Positions 1 to 12,658 of a DNA stretch of 64,000 nt are shown one piece after another. Within the stretch, counting starts at the first letter, position 1, and the number at the start of each line of letters is the position of its first letter. Location of the stretch: contig JANPWX010000009.1 in assembly GCA_024734555.1 (NCBI GenBank), positions 1,941,079 to 2,005,078 of the forward strand. Direction: 5' to 3'. Position numbers and translations under genes: made by a program. Origin of the DNA: Trochalopteron elliotii (lineage: Eukaryota > Chordata > Aves > Passeriformes > Leiothrichidae). Under the pieces are notes generated by a model. The model was not told the origin of the DNA. It made no database searches and was given only the letters and a program-made list of their open reading frames with translations.

Positions 1-3000
1 GACAGAGCATCCACTCTGTTAAATTTCATCCTTCTTCAAAGTGATAGGTATTGCTAAAGATAAGGCAAGCCATCACGTACTTTGAAATTATTTTTTTCTT
101 TTTGACTCACTGGAATATTACAGACCAGTTTCCTCAAAGCAGGATGAAGGGATACTGCTGCTTAGGGATTCTCCTGCATTTTCTCAGATCTCTTTCCCTG
201 TCACAGCAAAATTCCAGGGCCCAGAGTCAGGTAAAGGAGATACACAGAGATCTCCATGCTTTATTATTCATGACACTGAAATTACAGTGCCACCTGTAGG
301 ACATCCGTAAAAAAATTAATTTGGGCCTTGCTGGTGCCACAAACGCCAGTTATAATTACAGGGCTTTCTAGTAGTCTTGGCAGAAGTGTAGGAATATAAA
401 AAATGGATGACTCATGTCAGTCTACAGGGTGTTACTTGAAAGCTTTGTTCCCACAGAGCAACATGCATCGGCACATCCAGAAAAGGATATTTTGCTACAA
501 AGATGAATCTTTTGTGGAAGGAGGATATGCCAGCATAATGCATTCATAGTCCATCCACTTCAGAGCTTGTGCCAGTGTGGACAGGAGAGATCTGCCACAT
601 CCTCAACCACTTCCAGCCAAGGGAGACATCAACCTTGAATCTAAGAAAAATTTCCATTGTGGTTGCATGCTTTTTGTTTGTTTTTAATTTATCCACTCTC
701 AATTTAGTTTTTAACTATGGATTATTTTAACCCAGTGCATCACATTTCATTGACCAATATTTGCATTGCGTTCCCATGTTACTTTGCACCAGCATTTAAA
801 AGCACTCATATCTCCTTCAAAATATACTAATAAACTTATTTTATGTTGGTTTCCCTTTTCTTTTTTCCCCTCTTTACCAAGAGAGTAATTTTCCACTTTT
901 CTAACCCATAGCTAAGGCAAATGTCTGTAAAGTCTTGTCTCCAAAGTATCATTTCAAGACATAAGGTAAGACAAGAGTAAGTAGGTGCATCTTTGTAGCT
1001 AAATTTCCATTAATAATATTTGAAGTGTAAAGAACTCAAATGATTTACTTAATAGCTCTCTTGCTGCAAATGAACTTAAAAAGAGGAGGCTTACAACGTG
1101 TTCAAGGGCAGTGAAAAGAATGGTCAAGAATTGCCAGGGGAAAAAAAAAACCTCTTGTAGGAAGATAGATTTTAACACAAACATGGATTTTAATACAAAC
1201 AATGCTTTGTCGTGTGGCTTGACTGATAAGAGATTCAGCATAAATAGCTCAGATTACGATTTATATAGGGAAAGCACATCTCTTTCTCAGTCATGTAAAA
1301 CAAAAAGGGAAGGAACAAACAATGCAATGTGATAAAATGAAGAGAAGGAAGAGGATTCAAGCACAGTGTTTGGAACTTTGGTACAGAATCGAAAATATTA
1401 GTCTGTGAAACAGGGCCAATAGTGATTCAGTATGTGTAGACAGCACTAAACTAAGTAGTTTCCATGAATATTAGGTCAAAATATTCATGGGAAATTTCAC
1501 AGCATAAAAACGTTATTCTTCTAGTTTTACTAGCTTCTTATGGCCACAGCAGTGGCAAAGAGTCAGAAACTGTCACTAACTTTTGAGGTAGATGCACAAC
1601 TCAGGAATAAAAATTGCAGTCTGGTAAGTGATGAAGAGAGTTAAAAGAAAATATTTATATAGTTGTGCAAATACAGCCTGTAGAAATCACTAGGTTTCCA
1701 CACAGGTAGTTATGGAAGGCTGGAGCATAAATACGATTTCTGAAGGGACTTCCTGCCAACATGGCTACAAGGACACATGAAAGTTTGCTGGGGGGATTGA
1801 AAAATATTTAGGAACTTCCAATTCCTGTTTCCATGGCAAGCTGCCTGTGAGGAAATAAAGGATTGTTGTAAACAGAAAAATCAGAATTATATGTACCAGG
1901 GCACATATGAACATGAGGGCAGCTCACAGAGATGGGTGACACTTGCTAAAAGCAGGCAGGTCAAACTACTTTTTACTCATTGTGCTCCTACAGCAGATTT
2001 CATTGGAGTTGGGAATTGCACAGTAGAAAACATATCTATCTGGTTAAAATTTAAGACATATAATCTTTATTTTTCCCTTGAGCTGAACAGCAGTTGTCAC
2101 AGAAAAAAGGGGGAAAAAGTCCCCCAATTTGCAGTTTATTTGCAATAAAAGCCAATTAGACACTTTATTTTTTATTCAAAATGCTCTGTGTTTGTTTCTT
2201 ACCAGACAGGAAAGTAAGGTATGGTCTGAACTTTCCTTTGCCTACTCAGACAACTAAGTAACCAATGAATATACCAGAAGGTATGGGAAATCTGCTGAAA
2301 CATACCACCTACCAACAAACCTCTTGGTTGCATGACTCCTGTCACAGGCTGTAGAGACCACAAGTGGGAGGAGATGAGACTCTGTCAGCCAGTATGATTC
2401 ATATTTACCAAATGCACCTGTTAGAGGCAAACCAGGTGTTATAGGCACTTAACATTTATGATTGCAAGGTCCTGACTCGCACAACCATAACATTTTCCTT
2501 CTAAGCAGTAAAGATGTTACAGCTTCCTCTGTGAGCTTTCTTTTCTGTTTTAACTTGTTTCAGTCAATGAAGTGAGTTTGAAACAGAGCATTAATCTGTC
2601 TTTGAATGCTCCAGTGGTGAGAAAATGGTGAAGGTTTGTACACATCACCTCACTTTTGTATTTCTCCTTACCCCGGATCAAGTCACCCTTGTGAGAGCAT
2701 TACTGGCAATATCTAGGGGGAGGAAATCAGCTGTATATTTGCCTTTTCCACTTGGCTAAATCCCAGCGTGAGATTTTGAAAATTAAGTGCTCACAGACAA
2801 CATGAAACTGAGCAGGGAATCAGAACCCAGAGGCTCCAGGCCTGATTCTGGCACTGACTTACTCTTTGACTTTGAACCCACTTCTTCCACAACTTTACCT
2901 CCACACTTTTAAAGGAGGTACACAATAATTATCCACATTGGAGGAATTTTATTAAAATTTAGTAATTAATTCCTCTAAAGTGTTTGGAGCTCCCCAGATA

Positions 3001-3419
3001 AACTGTTTCACAGGCAGGAAGCATATGAGCTGCTTTTGTAAGGACAGCATTATCAGAAGAGAAAAACACCTTTAAGCGACCAGAAAATTGCTTAAACATC
3101 TTGAAAACAAACAGTTGCCAAAGATAAGCATTAGACACTGGTTTTATTGCGGCACTATACTAAACAAGGACTTTAGCATCTGTACAGAATCCTAAATCCC
3201 ACTCTTTGCTTCAGAGTTGTTTCTTGCACAACCTTATGCCACTGCCTTCCTTTCATCTTTGATAAAAAACTCTCAGTAGCTCTAGTCACATTAGCACTGT
3301 TGCTGCTTGTTGTGGCTGTATATGTTTAAAATGCCTGCCAGAGAGCCTGCAACAGCTTCCCATTGTAAATGTTGACATGGACACTTTTATCACTAACCCA
3401 GTGACAGAAACTGGGTGTT
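1..3419. other. intergenic, no gene recognised
   Basis: AT-rich sequence with short random ORFs. The only structure I can point to is an 11-bp inverted repeat at 1462-1490. A stretch near 2830-2930 is faintly SINE-like but too degraded to name. Confidence 0.6.
1462..1490. repeat. 11-bp inverted repeat
   Basis: CCATGAATATT and AATATTCATGG are separated by 7 nt. The flanks extend the symmetry to TTTCC and GGAAA if one bulged G is allowed. Function unknown. Confidence 0.5.
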
Positions 3420-4000
3420 CCAGATGCACTGGGAATGTCGTGGGCTTGCAAGATGGCCAGCAGACTAGAGAGATGGGAGGACAGCCAGGAGATTGAGGGA
3501 CATGATTATACCCCTCTGCTTGGTTTGAGCCACATCTAAATGCTGTATCCAGTTTAGGGCACACACCCCAACATGGAAGAGTCAGTGGCAAACTGAAACA
3601 AGCTCAGCAGGGGACACCAAGATGGTTGGAGCTGGATGATTGGTTCTATGTGAAGTTGAGGGACTATGACACTTCCAAGTTGGAGCAGGGACAGCTTCAG
3701 GGGCCCTCCAACAGCAGCCCTCCACCACGTATGAGGTGATCAGCAAGACTATGGAGATGGGCTCTCACCAGTAGTACACAGCAAAAAGCTGAGACACAAG
3801 AAGCAGAAGTTGAAACAGGAGACCTACAGACAGAATATAAAGAAAACCCCCTGCCCTATGAAGACTATGAAGACAGTGGGACCAGTCACCCAGAGAAGTT
3901 GTGTAGGCTCTGTCCTTGGAAGTTTCCAAGCCCTGATGGGATAAAGGCTGATAAGTGAGCCTACTGGGAGCTGGAGGTTGGACTGAGGCTGCCTGCCTGG
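3420..4000 (+). mobile_element. CR1 LINE fragment (3' portion, degraded)
   Basis: Sense-orientation CR1 3' sequence. Recognisable landmarks include CCCCTCTGC, the variant GTATCCAGTTTAGGGC of the usual tgctg-tccag-tctggg block, CACCCAGAGAAGTTGTG, TCCTTGGAAGTTTCCAAG and the GGTTGGACTGAG end. The copy is 5'-truncated and old, with internal insertions or rearrangement around 3690-3860. The ORFs overlapping it on either strand are not genes. Confidence 0.8.
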
Positions 4001-6139
4001 GTGGTGCAAGGAACTTGTCATTGTTTGTTAGTTCCAAACCTTTGTCTGACCAGAAAATCACCCAAAAACCTGTAGAGAAAAAAAAAATGTCTTCCCAGAA
4101 AAACGCATATATTTTCAAAAAGCAGGATAAGTATGAGCACAAACATGAGTTTAGGACAATCTGTGACTTGTACGTATGTGTAAAAGTCTCTGTTAAAATC
4201 CAGCCATAAAATATCACTGTAAGAAATATGATAAAGAACTAATGCAATTTCAAAAAATATGTTCCTTTAGAAGCTATCCGTTCTCACCATGTCAAACATC
4301 CTTCTCCTTAATTCATATAATTCAGCTCTTCTGCCAAGTCATCCAAAGTTTTTAAAGCATATTTTTTCGCACACAAAAAAAAGGGATAAGACCTTTATCA
4401 AACTATTTGGTATTTTAAAAATTATTCAGGAAAAAAGGAGATGTTTTGGATGTAACACTTTAGTTGAGAAGAACAAAATTAAAAAGGAAAACTTACAAAC
4501 AACATGCACGTTTTCTGCATTCTTGCTCAACCATTTCTATTCCAACTGCAAGGTCATTTAGTAAAAGCAAAAATTAAAAGGAAAAAACTGATTTTATTTC
4601 TTGAAAATGAAAATATCTTAAAGTGCTTGAAAGTCTTCTAAAGACACCCCATATTATTTTCACATATCTTAAATCAATTTTTTCAAATAGTTCTAGGGTT
4701 GTGCTCTAAGATTATTAAGGCCAGCCCATCTACTTTCTTGTAAAGAACCCAAAAGAAGGATGTCCCATTCCAGTTGTAAGATAAATAGATAAAAACCCAA
4801 TACAGGCATTGACTTATGCTATAAAAGTCAACAATTCATCAGCAATTCATCAATAAACTTAAATTAAATTATATATAAGTCATTGGGAGTGCATGGAATT
4901 CAATGATAGTATAAGGTCCCATGAGTTACACCTAAATTCAAATACTGCCATGATATACCCATCTGAAATTCAGTCTCTTCAAGAATTCATAACATGCAAA
5001 AGGTCAGTTTTTGAGACATTGGTAAGAAAAGCCTGTCATACTATGTATTGGTTGTTCAGGTTTTTTTGCTGTTTGCACATCTATTTATCAAATAATGGCT
5101 TTTCAAATTATCCTACCATTGGGTATATGCACATTATTTAAATTCATTTGGGTTAACTGAATTTGCCCAAACAAATTCTCTCCCTCATTTTCCCTGCAGG
5201 CATTCCCTCTGGGCTGAGCTAACTGCTGAGCTCTCACACCTCTGAGGGACAAAGGAGGTCACACAGCAATGCTAACACCTTCTCTAGGAAGAGCAACAAC
5301 CTCAGCTGCATGTTTGCCATTTCTCATCAGTATTTTCTGCTGAGGTTGCAAAGCATTCACAGTTGCTGCTTCCTCTTTTTCTCTCTCTTCCTCCCCCACA
5401 GCGTTTGTCCCAGGCCCAGCAACAAACTTAGCAGATGAGGACAGTGAAGCCTGCTCTCCAGTCATTCTTTCTGCCCAGCTATCATTTTTGCCCTTACTCA
5501 ACTCCCCCAGGTTATTTGCCTTTTTCATGCTCAGCAGTCATAATAATAAGGCAAGAGAATTGAATAAAAGCATTTTGCAATACATCTCAGTAAGCGTTTG
5601 AGTCACTGTGGTGTAGTGGTTAAAATCTCCCTCTATTTTGAATAGGCTCCTATGTTAACACCTAAGCACGAGGCTTAAAAAAATGCATTTGGGACTCACT
5701 GTTCCTTTTTTACCAAGCCCTTTTTTTTCCCTAAGTTCATATGTTCCTTAACAGGGTAAAACCCATGTAAAAACTCAAGCTTGGAAAGCTCCAAATAGCA
5801 TAAGGAAAACAGCTCAGTGTTAAGCCCATAGTATACATGAGGAATGTGAAAATGTTAGGACTAGATTGCACCCTGACTAAATAAAACCATAAAAGCCTGA
5901 GAACGTGTGACACATCTACCAACACTTCTACATTGCTAATGACAGCAGTTCTGTGCAAAGGTGCTGAAACCTCCTATGCAGGCTGAGGATATACCACCTT
6001 GTTCTCCTTTGTAGTAAGAGTGATTGCTTAATCAGCTCTCAGAAAGGCTTCCAAACAATCCTTAAGAAGACAATATTATCCATGGTATTGTCAACTCTAA
6101 TTTTCAAACTCATGACCACAAGCAACAATTTATTTTCCT
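4001..6139. other. intergenic, nothing recognised except one orphan ORF
   Basis: AT-rich sequence without identifiable repeats. It contains the 89-codon minus-strand ORF at 5259-5528, listed separately, and a tRNA A-box-like stretch near 5603-5630 that lacks a B box. Confidence 0.55.
5259..5528 (-). other. orphan ORF, 89 codons, unknown
   Basis: An ATG-initiated ORF starts MKKANNLGELSKGKNDSWAE and ends ALPREGVSIAV. It is hydrophilic, rich in Glu, Lys and Ala, with a charged EEEREKEEAA stretch, and less AT-biased than its surroundings. I do not recognise a family. There is no clear promoter, and splice sites were not established. A chance ORF or a decayed retrocopy fragment is as likely as a gene. 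Confidence 0.15.
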
Positions 6140-8130
6140 TTTATACCAGAACTGACCAGTGTTTGGCACCCCTGAAAGCACCTTGGCTAAATAGGGAGCT
6201 CTTGGAGGAGCTCAGTGAAAAAAAGGGAGCTAATGACATCTGGAAGAAGGGGTAGGCAACTCAGGAAGAATACAGGGATGTTGTTAGGTCTTGTAGAGAG
6301 AAAGGAGGAAGCTCATCTAGAACTCAGTCTGGCCACCACTGTGAAAGATAAGAAAAAGGATAAAAAGGGGTTTTAGAAAAACATGAACAACAAAAGGGGA
6401 GGTCAAGGAAAATATCCATCCTTTATCATATGCAGGGGGGAACATTGTCACCAAAGCTAATGGAAAGCCTGAGCTACTTAATGCCTCTTTGCCTCAGCCT
6501 TAAACAGAAAGACCAGTTATCCTCAGGGCAACCAGGCCCCCGAGCTAGTAGACAGACACAGGGAGCAGAGAAAGAGGCCTGCAATCCAGGAGGAAGTAGT
6601 TAATGACCAGCTGAGCCACTTAGAAACAAATCTACAAGGCTGGAGAGGATTCACCCAAGGATTCTGGCTGGTGGAAGGACTTGCCCAGCCACTCTCTGAC
6701 ATTCAGTCTCAGACCTGTTTAACCAGGGAGATCCCAGATGACTGGATATCAGCAAAAGTGATGCTCATCTACAAGAAGGGTTTGAAGGAGGATCCAGGGA
6801 ACTACAGCTTGTCAGCCTGACCTTGGTGCAAAGGCAGTTAATGGGGCAGATAAACTTGAGCGAAAAAACTTAGCAAGTACAAGACAACCAGGGGATCAGG
6901 CCCAGCCAGAAGGGGTTTAGGAAAGCCATGTCCTGCTTGAATAACCTGATCTCCTTTTATGACTGAGTGACCCAACTGCTGGATGAGGGAGAGCCTCCAG
7001 ATATAGCCCACCTGGACATAAGCCTTTGATACTCTCTCCCACAGAATTCTCCTGGAGGAACTGCCAGCCCATGGCTTGGACAAGTGCACTTTTCCCTGGG
7101 AAGATGGCTGGAAAGCTGGGCCCAGAGAGTGGTGATGAATGGAGTTCATCCAGCTGTAGGCCAGTCATGGGTGGTGTTACTCTGAGCTCAGTGCCAGGGC
7201 CAGTCCTGTTTAATATCTTTATTAATAATCTGGATGAGGGGATCAAGTGCACCCTCAGTCAGTTCACAGGTGACACTCAGGCAGGAGTGTTCATCTGCTG
7301 GAGAGTAGGAAGGGAGAGATCTCCAGAGGGATCTGAACAGGCTGGATCAGTGGGCTGAAGCCAGTGGTGTGAGGTTCAACAAGGCCAAGTTCTAAGTTCT
7401 GCCCTTGGGTCACAACAACCCCAGGCAGGGCTACAGGCTGGAGAACAGTAGCTGGAAAGTGGCCCAGGAGAAAAAGACCTGGGGGTTCTGGTTGACAGGA
7501 GCTGAACATGAGCCAGCTGTGCCCAGGTGGCCAAGAAGGCCGATGGCATCCTGGCCTGGATCAGCAATGGTGTGGCCAGCAGGAGCAGGGCAGGGATTGT
7601 CCTCCTGTACTCGGCACTGGTGAGGCCACACCTTGAGTGCTGTGATCAGTTCTGGGTCCTTCACTTCAGGAAGGACATTGAGGGGATGGAGAGAAGCCAG
7701 AGGAGGGCAATGAAGCTGATGAAGGGTCTTGAGCACAGATCTTGTGAAGAGCAGCTAAGAGAGCTGGGGGTGTAAAGCCTGGAGAAATGGAGGCTAAGGG
7801 TAGGCCTCTACAACTCCCTGAAGGGAGGGTGTAGCCAAGTAAAGACTGGTCTCTTCTCCCAGGGAACCAGCAACAGAAAAGAGGAAATTCCTCAAGCTGC
7901 ACTGGGGATGTTCAGGTTGGACACAGAAAGAATTCCTTTACTGAAAGGGTGGTTAAGCATTGGAATGGGCTACCCAGGGAGGTGGTGGAATCATTACCCC
8001 AGATATGTTCAACAAATGACTGGATATGGCACTTAGGGCTGTGGTTGAGTTGACAAGGTGTTGTTTGGTTGAAGGTAAGATTCAAAAATCTTACCTTAAG
8101 GTCTTTTCCAACCTTAATGATTTTAATAGG
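6140..8130 (+). mobile_element. CR1 LINE, 5'-truncated copy of about 2 kb
   Basis: A sense-strand CR1 non-LTR retrotransposon covering the reverse transcriptase part of ORF2 and the 3' UTR. Landmarks are CCTTGGCTAAATAGGGAGCT (start), ATCTACAAGAAGGG, GATCCAGGGAACTACAG, GTTTAATATCTTTATTAATA, GATGAGGGGATCAAGTGCAC, GAGTGCTGTGATCAGTTCTGGG and the end GGTCTTTTCCAACCTTAATGAT. Intact CR1 is about 4.5 kb, so the 5' half is absent. The reading frame is broken by many stops and frameshifts. The catalytic box, normally FADD, reads FTGD at about 7264-7275, so the copy is inactive. An 11-bp-arm hairpin sits in its 3' UTR. Several 60-110-codon ORFs across it are fragments or shadows. Confidence 0.95.
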
Positions 8131-9824
8131 TAATGAAGAAGATAGAGAGCCCTTCCACTGTCCTTCACCCCTGTGGCCAGCAGGACTCAGTGACATTACC
8201 ATATGTGTCCTTTGACACTTCAAGAAGGGCTCAGAACTCCCCAACCACACTGCTACTCCTACGTGTTTGTTCCACCACTATAAACAACTTCTGAAACCCA
8301 AAAAACTTGTTATGTGAGTCTTTGGGCTTAACAGCACTACAACAACCTCTTCACATTCATGTATTAAAAGTTCCAACAGTTCCTGTTATAGAGCAATTCC
8401 CCGTCTGCCCAAAAAAAAAAAAAAAATGGAGGGCAACAGAGGTGAACGATTACAGAAAGAGTGAAAAATAACAAGGGAGAAGGCAAGAGAGAAGATGTGA
8501 TTAGAAAAGCCAGTGGTACAGATTCCCACTTTGCTAGACATGTTTCTTCCAAGAGCCTGCACCAGTTCAGGGCTGCAAAGTTCAAAGGACCTTTGAAACT
8601 TAGAGCACCACATCTTGAGGAGCTCTCCATAGATTCCCAGGCAGTCTCTGCTTACCAGGACATCCATCCACCTGGTCTTACAATTTCAGTTCCCTAAGAA
8701 GATCTACACATTTTCTCCAGTGTCACCACTTAAAAGAAGTTCCCTTGCTGCACTACAGCCTGCTGCAACATCTGTAACCCCATCTGTAACTTCTCAGAGT
8801 CAGAAACCACTGAATGCCCTTTGAGTGTTCTCACTTGTCTTGGTCCTTGGCACAGCACCCCTCCATCCACCCTGTTCCACCTCCCTGCCACCACTTCACT
8901 TTGTCCCAAATACTCACATTAACATTGTTCCTGGGGTTGACACAGAAACAGTACATGCAGGTCACTTCCCAAAGTTGGAAACTGCAGCAGGACTCTGCAA
9001 GTGAGGTCACAGGGGGTGCACAAGGCTGAGAGGCCCCATGCAAACCTTCACAGCACCAGCAACACCCCCAGAATTAAAGCAAGCTCCCTTTGACATTGCA
9101 AGACAATGCAATATTCTTAGAGAATAAGGTACATGTGCCAATTTCATCCTCAGCTCTTTCTAGAGAGCTTGACCCAAGACTGCTACATAAAAAGAAGTAT
9201 GGATAATCTGGGTGTCCCAAGAGGATGCAGAGAGGAAGTATTTGTTATCTTCAATAACAAGATGAAGAAATTTGATCTCATGGATTATTACTTTTTCTTA
9301 TTTCCTTAATTATTTCCCAGACTTTGAGAGGAAATAAGAGTGGCATTTTTATTTAGTGCTCCAACTGTGACAGAATAAAGGTAAAGTGGAAATCAACAGA
9401 GCACAGGAAAAGAGTCAAGAACAGAAACAATGTCAAGTGAGATCTCCATGAGGAATTCTGCCATTCCATAGTCTGGGCACATCCTGAAGGAAGATTTGCA
9501 GAGCTTCATTGCATGAAGACCTTCATTTCTCAACAGCTTGTCCTTCCATAAACTTTTCTCTTTGCTCTTTGAACCCATTTATACATTCAGCAAAATGAAA
9601 TCTACACTAACTCCCATAATTTAATTTTGCAATGTGTAAAAAGTACTTTTTTTCCTTTAAATTTACTCCCAGTTTTGTTGGGGTATTTGTTTGGGTTTGT
9701 TTGAGGTATTGTTTGTGGCTTGTTGTTTGTATTGTTTTAATAAATGGTTCATACTAGTTTTCCTGTGGAAAAAATGGGTATTCACTGCCACTTTGTAACC
9801 CCTCTGTAGCCATCATAACTGACA
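8131..9824. other. intergenic, nothing recognised
   Basis: Unique-looking sequence with an A-run near 8409-8426. No coding or repeat signal was recognised. Confidence 0.55.
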
Positions 9825-9965
9825 GACCTCTCTCATTACCTCTCAATCCTCTTTTTCAAGCTGAGGAGCCCCAGTGTATTGAAACCCTAGTTCCTCCTTT
9901 TCCATACCTTGTTTCCAGCCTTCATTTCCCATAGTTTAATCAGCTGGTAGCCCACAAAAGAGCTA
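9825..9965 (-). mobile_element. possible old CR1/L3-type LINE fragment (antisense)
   Basis: The phrases CTCTTTTTCAAGCTGAGGAG, GCCCCAGTGTATTGAAACC and the following TTCCTCCTTTTCCATACC resemble the reverse-oriented 3' domain of ancient CR1/L3 elements. Divergence is high and the limits are approximate. Confidence 0.4.
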
Positions 9966-12109
9966 TAGCTGCCTTAAGCTGTCATGAGCCTTTAGCTACT
10001 GCCCTGCCAAAAGGTGTCTGAAAATCCAAGTCTGCTGCAGTGATACACACTGCAAGCAGTGCAGTAGGCTACCAACAATGAATCTATAGAAAAAAAAAGT
10101 GCAGTGCCAAGGATCTGCCATGCACACAAATAAATGAGGGTCAGTAGTACAGTCTCGTGGACTGATTAGCCGGGCACTCCTGGAGCACATCTGGTTAATT
10201 TTATTCAAAGGATGCTCATTTTGTATAATGCAAGATCTGTCAGCCATGTGAACTACAGTGAGATGAGTGGGCATAATCTGGAGATTTGCTTCAGAAGTGC
10301 ACTCCTTATCTAAATTAACACACCTGCGTCAAAATATCCCCTATCAATTGGATGCACCTTCAATTCAGGTTGGCTCATAAAGCCAAAGAATGCTGGATTT
10401 ATGAAGAGCATCATCTTAACCCCAAAAAACCCCAAAATCACTGTGTCTCCCTTGATATATATGAATCCACCTGTTTATTAATTTGCCTCTTCTTATTCCT
10501 CTAGAACAAATACAGCTAATAGATTACATGCCACAGTGTCTATTTTAGCATTTCCTTTTCCCATTTGCTCTAGAATTCTCCATGAACACTGATGGGTGCT
10601 CATGATCTACAAGCTTTTTTTACTTATTTGTTTTAAAATTCATTCTTGTAGTAGTTGACTTTGGGATAGCACCTTACATTTCCTCCACAAAAAAAAAAAA
10701 AAAAAAAGGCTTTTCTCTAGAAACATCTAGTACAAGCTCACATAATACTGTTTCTTATTATGAAGATAAGTAGTGTTATCTTTTCCTACTTCTTCTACAA
10801 CTCAAACACCATGAAAATCTTTCCCTGGTTTCTGTTTCTAATGATCTGAGAAGACTGCACTGTGACTTCCTCCCCAGTCCAATTTTTATGACTTTAGTAA
10901 TAAAACCAAAAAGACAAAATACTTACCAGAACTTACAGTCTTTTCCATTTTTATTCTATTGGATATGACTCCCAATTTCTGAAAAAAACACCTTATTTTT
11001 AACAGACTGCTGTTATTTGCTGTTTGCACACACCATCTCTTGTCATGTTATTATTGGTATTTTTTAAATCTTCCTTGACACCTATACATATTTACTCTTA
11101 GTTTCTACTAATAGCACAATTAAAGAGACTTGATGCCATTTCAAACAGCTTGTCCTTTTAGCTGTTTTTCTTATTTTTCTCTCAGCACACACTGTCACAT
11201 CATTCAGGTCCACTTTTTAAAGTTACCTTACTTGAGTTCTTAACTACCAGACTGATGCTGTATTTGAAGTCATTGTGGTTCCTACATACATTTAACTTAA
11301 TAAAGACGAGATATATAATACTTTCTTCGGCATTCCCTTTAACCTCTGCCATATGGAATATAAATTTTATCCAGGATGTTGTTTTTTGGGTTTTTTATAA
11401 GCACTTCCTACTAAACAATCTTGATAACAGAAAGGTTTTTGTCCATCATCAAAAAAAGACCCCTACATATTAAGTACTGATGTTAGTTTTCTCAGAAGCC
11501 CTGAGTTGGAAGATTAACAGCAATAATAAAAACAACAATAACAGTTTCACCCCAAAGCCAAGGCAGGGAGGCTGCAGGAGGCAGCAGGACACTGCTGCCC
11601 CACACTCTGGGGCTGGTGACACCTGGCAGGAAAGGACAGGGGTCAGGCTCTGCTGGGAAGCAGCACCATGCCCCAGCCATATGCAGAACATCTGCTCATC
11701 TCTCCTGCTAGGAAAACTTACTTGTTTAATAAATACTAGGTTTCATGCACACATTAAGCATACATTTGTACATTGAATTTACAAAAGCCTTTCTTTCCCA
11801 TCCCTTAGGCTGTCTGCTAGAAGTACTCAGCTGTAGGTTTCTCTACAGACTAACCCCACATTAAAAATCTGAACCAATATGACCCAGCCTTCTTAGGCCA
11901 TGGAGTATTTAACCATTAACTAATTGTTGGATCACAGCAGATTTCTATCAGCAGCACTTTTCCTGGTCCAGCCACTGCATTCAGGTTGGATGAAGCACTG
12001 GTTTAATGAGCAGAATGAGACAGCTGGTGGAGTGCCTGCTTCAGCAGAGCTAGGCAGGGATCTAGGCTTGCCTGCAAGACTCTGTTGGAGTTTAGGGCAT
12101 TTTTTTAGT
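9966..12109. other. intergenic, nothing recognised
   Basis: AT-rich, with a run of 19 A at 10689-10707. No gene, RNA or named repeat was seen. Confidence 0.55.
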
Positions 12110-12551
12110 TGTCCTGGATGGTCACAGACCTTGGCAGAGAGACCTGGGACCTAAGAAAGAGAGTTTGAATCCTGGACAGGGGGGTCTGTCCAGGGGGGTT
12201 GCTTGGCACAGAGCTTAGGAAGACACAGGCTTTGATTTTAGTCTATAGAAAAAGTTTCTAACATTGAGAGAAGAATTACAAGTTACAAAGGTGTGAAAAT
12301 AGTAGCTTAGCACAGCACGGGGTGAAAAATTTTGTAGTTTTAGGATTCTTAGCATAGAGGTAAATGGAGGACAAGATGGAAGATTTAGGGTGTTGCCCTA
12401 AGTTGTTCTCTTTCTTCCTCGTCCTCCATCTTCTGATGTGACGTGGGCACAAAGTAGTTGAGAGAAGATTGGGTCAAAGTAGAAATGACCTTTTCAGTAT
12501 AGATAATAGGCATTGGCACAGAATTGTAAATAATAGACACGTAATTATCTG

Positions 12552-12558
12552 TATAAAA
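12552..12558 (+). promoter_or_regulatory. LTR TATA box
   Basis: TATAAAA followed by AGGTAGCGACC, placed about 100 nt upstream of AATAAA, as expected for an LTR promoter that defines the U3/R border shortly downstream. Confidence 0.6.
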
Positions 12559-12652
12559 AGGTAGCGACCTCCCATCACGGGGGGAGTTGCCCTGTGTCTG
12601 AGCTGCTGTGAACATCTCGGCCGGGCACAGAGAGAAATGTAAGATAAGAAAT

Positions 12653-12658
12653 AATAAA
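12653..12658 (+). terminator. LTR polyadenylation signal AATAAA
   Basis: AATAAA within AAATAATAAACACG in the R region of the solo LTR. It could terminate plus-strand transcripts. Confidence 0.5.

Noticed and set aside
2830..2930. MIR-like SINE core
   Set aside because: Only scattered words agree; too weak to call without an alignment tool.
3765..4217. 150-codon minus-strand ORF, the longest in the window
   Set aside because: It mostly reads antisense through a degraded CR1; no domain or codon pattern supports a gene.
5603..5630. tRNA-like A box (GTGGTGTAGTGGTTAA)
   Set aside because: There is no B box (GGTTCGAATCC-like) and no acceptor stem within 90 nt, so it is not a tRNA gene.
6838..8250. 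Cluster of 60-112-codon ORFs on both strands
   Set aside because: They are fragments and shadows of a dead CR1 element.
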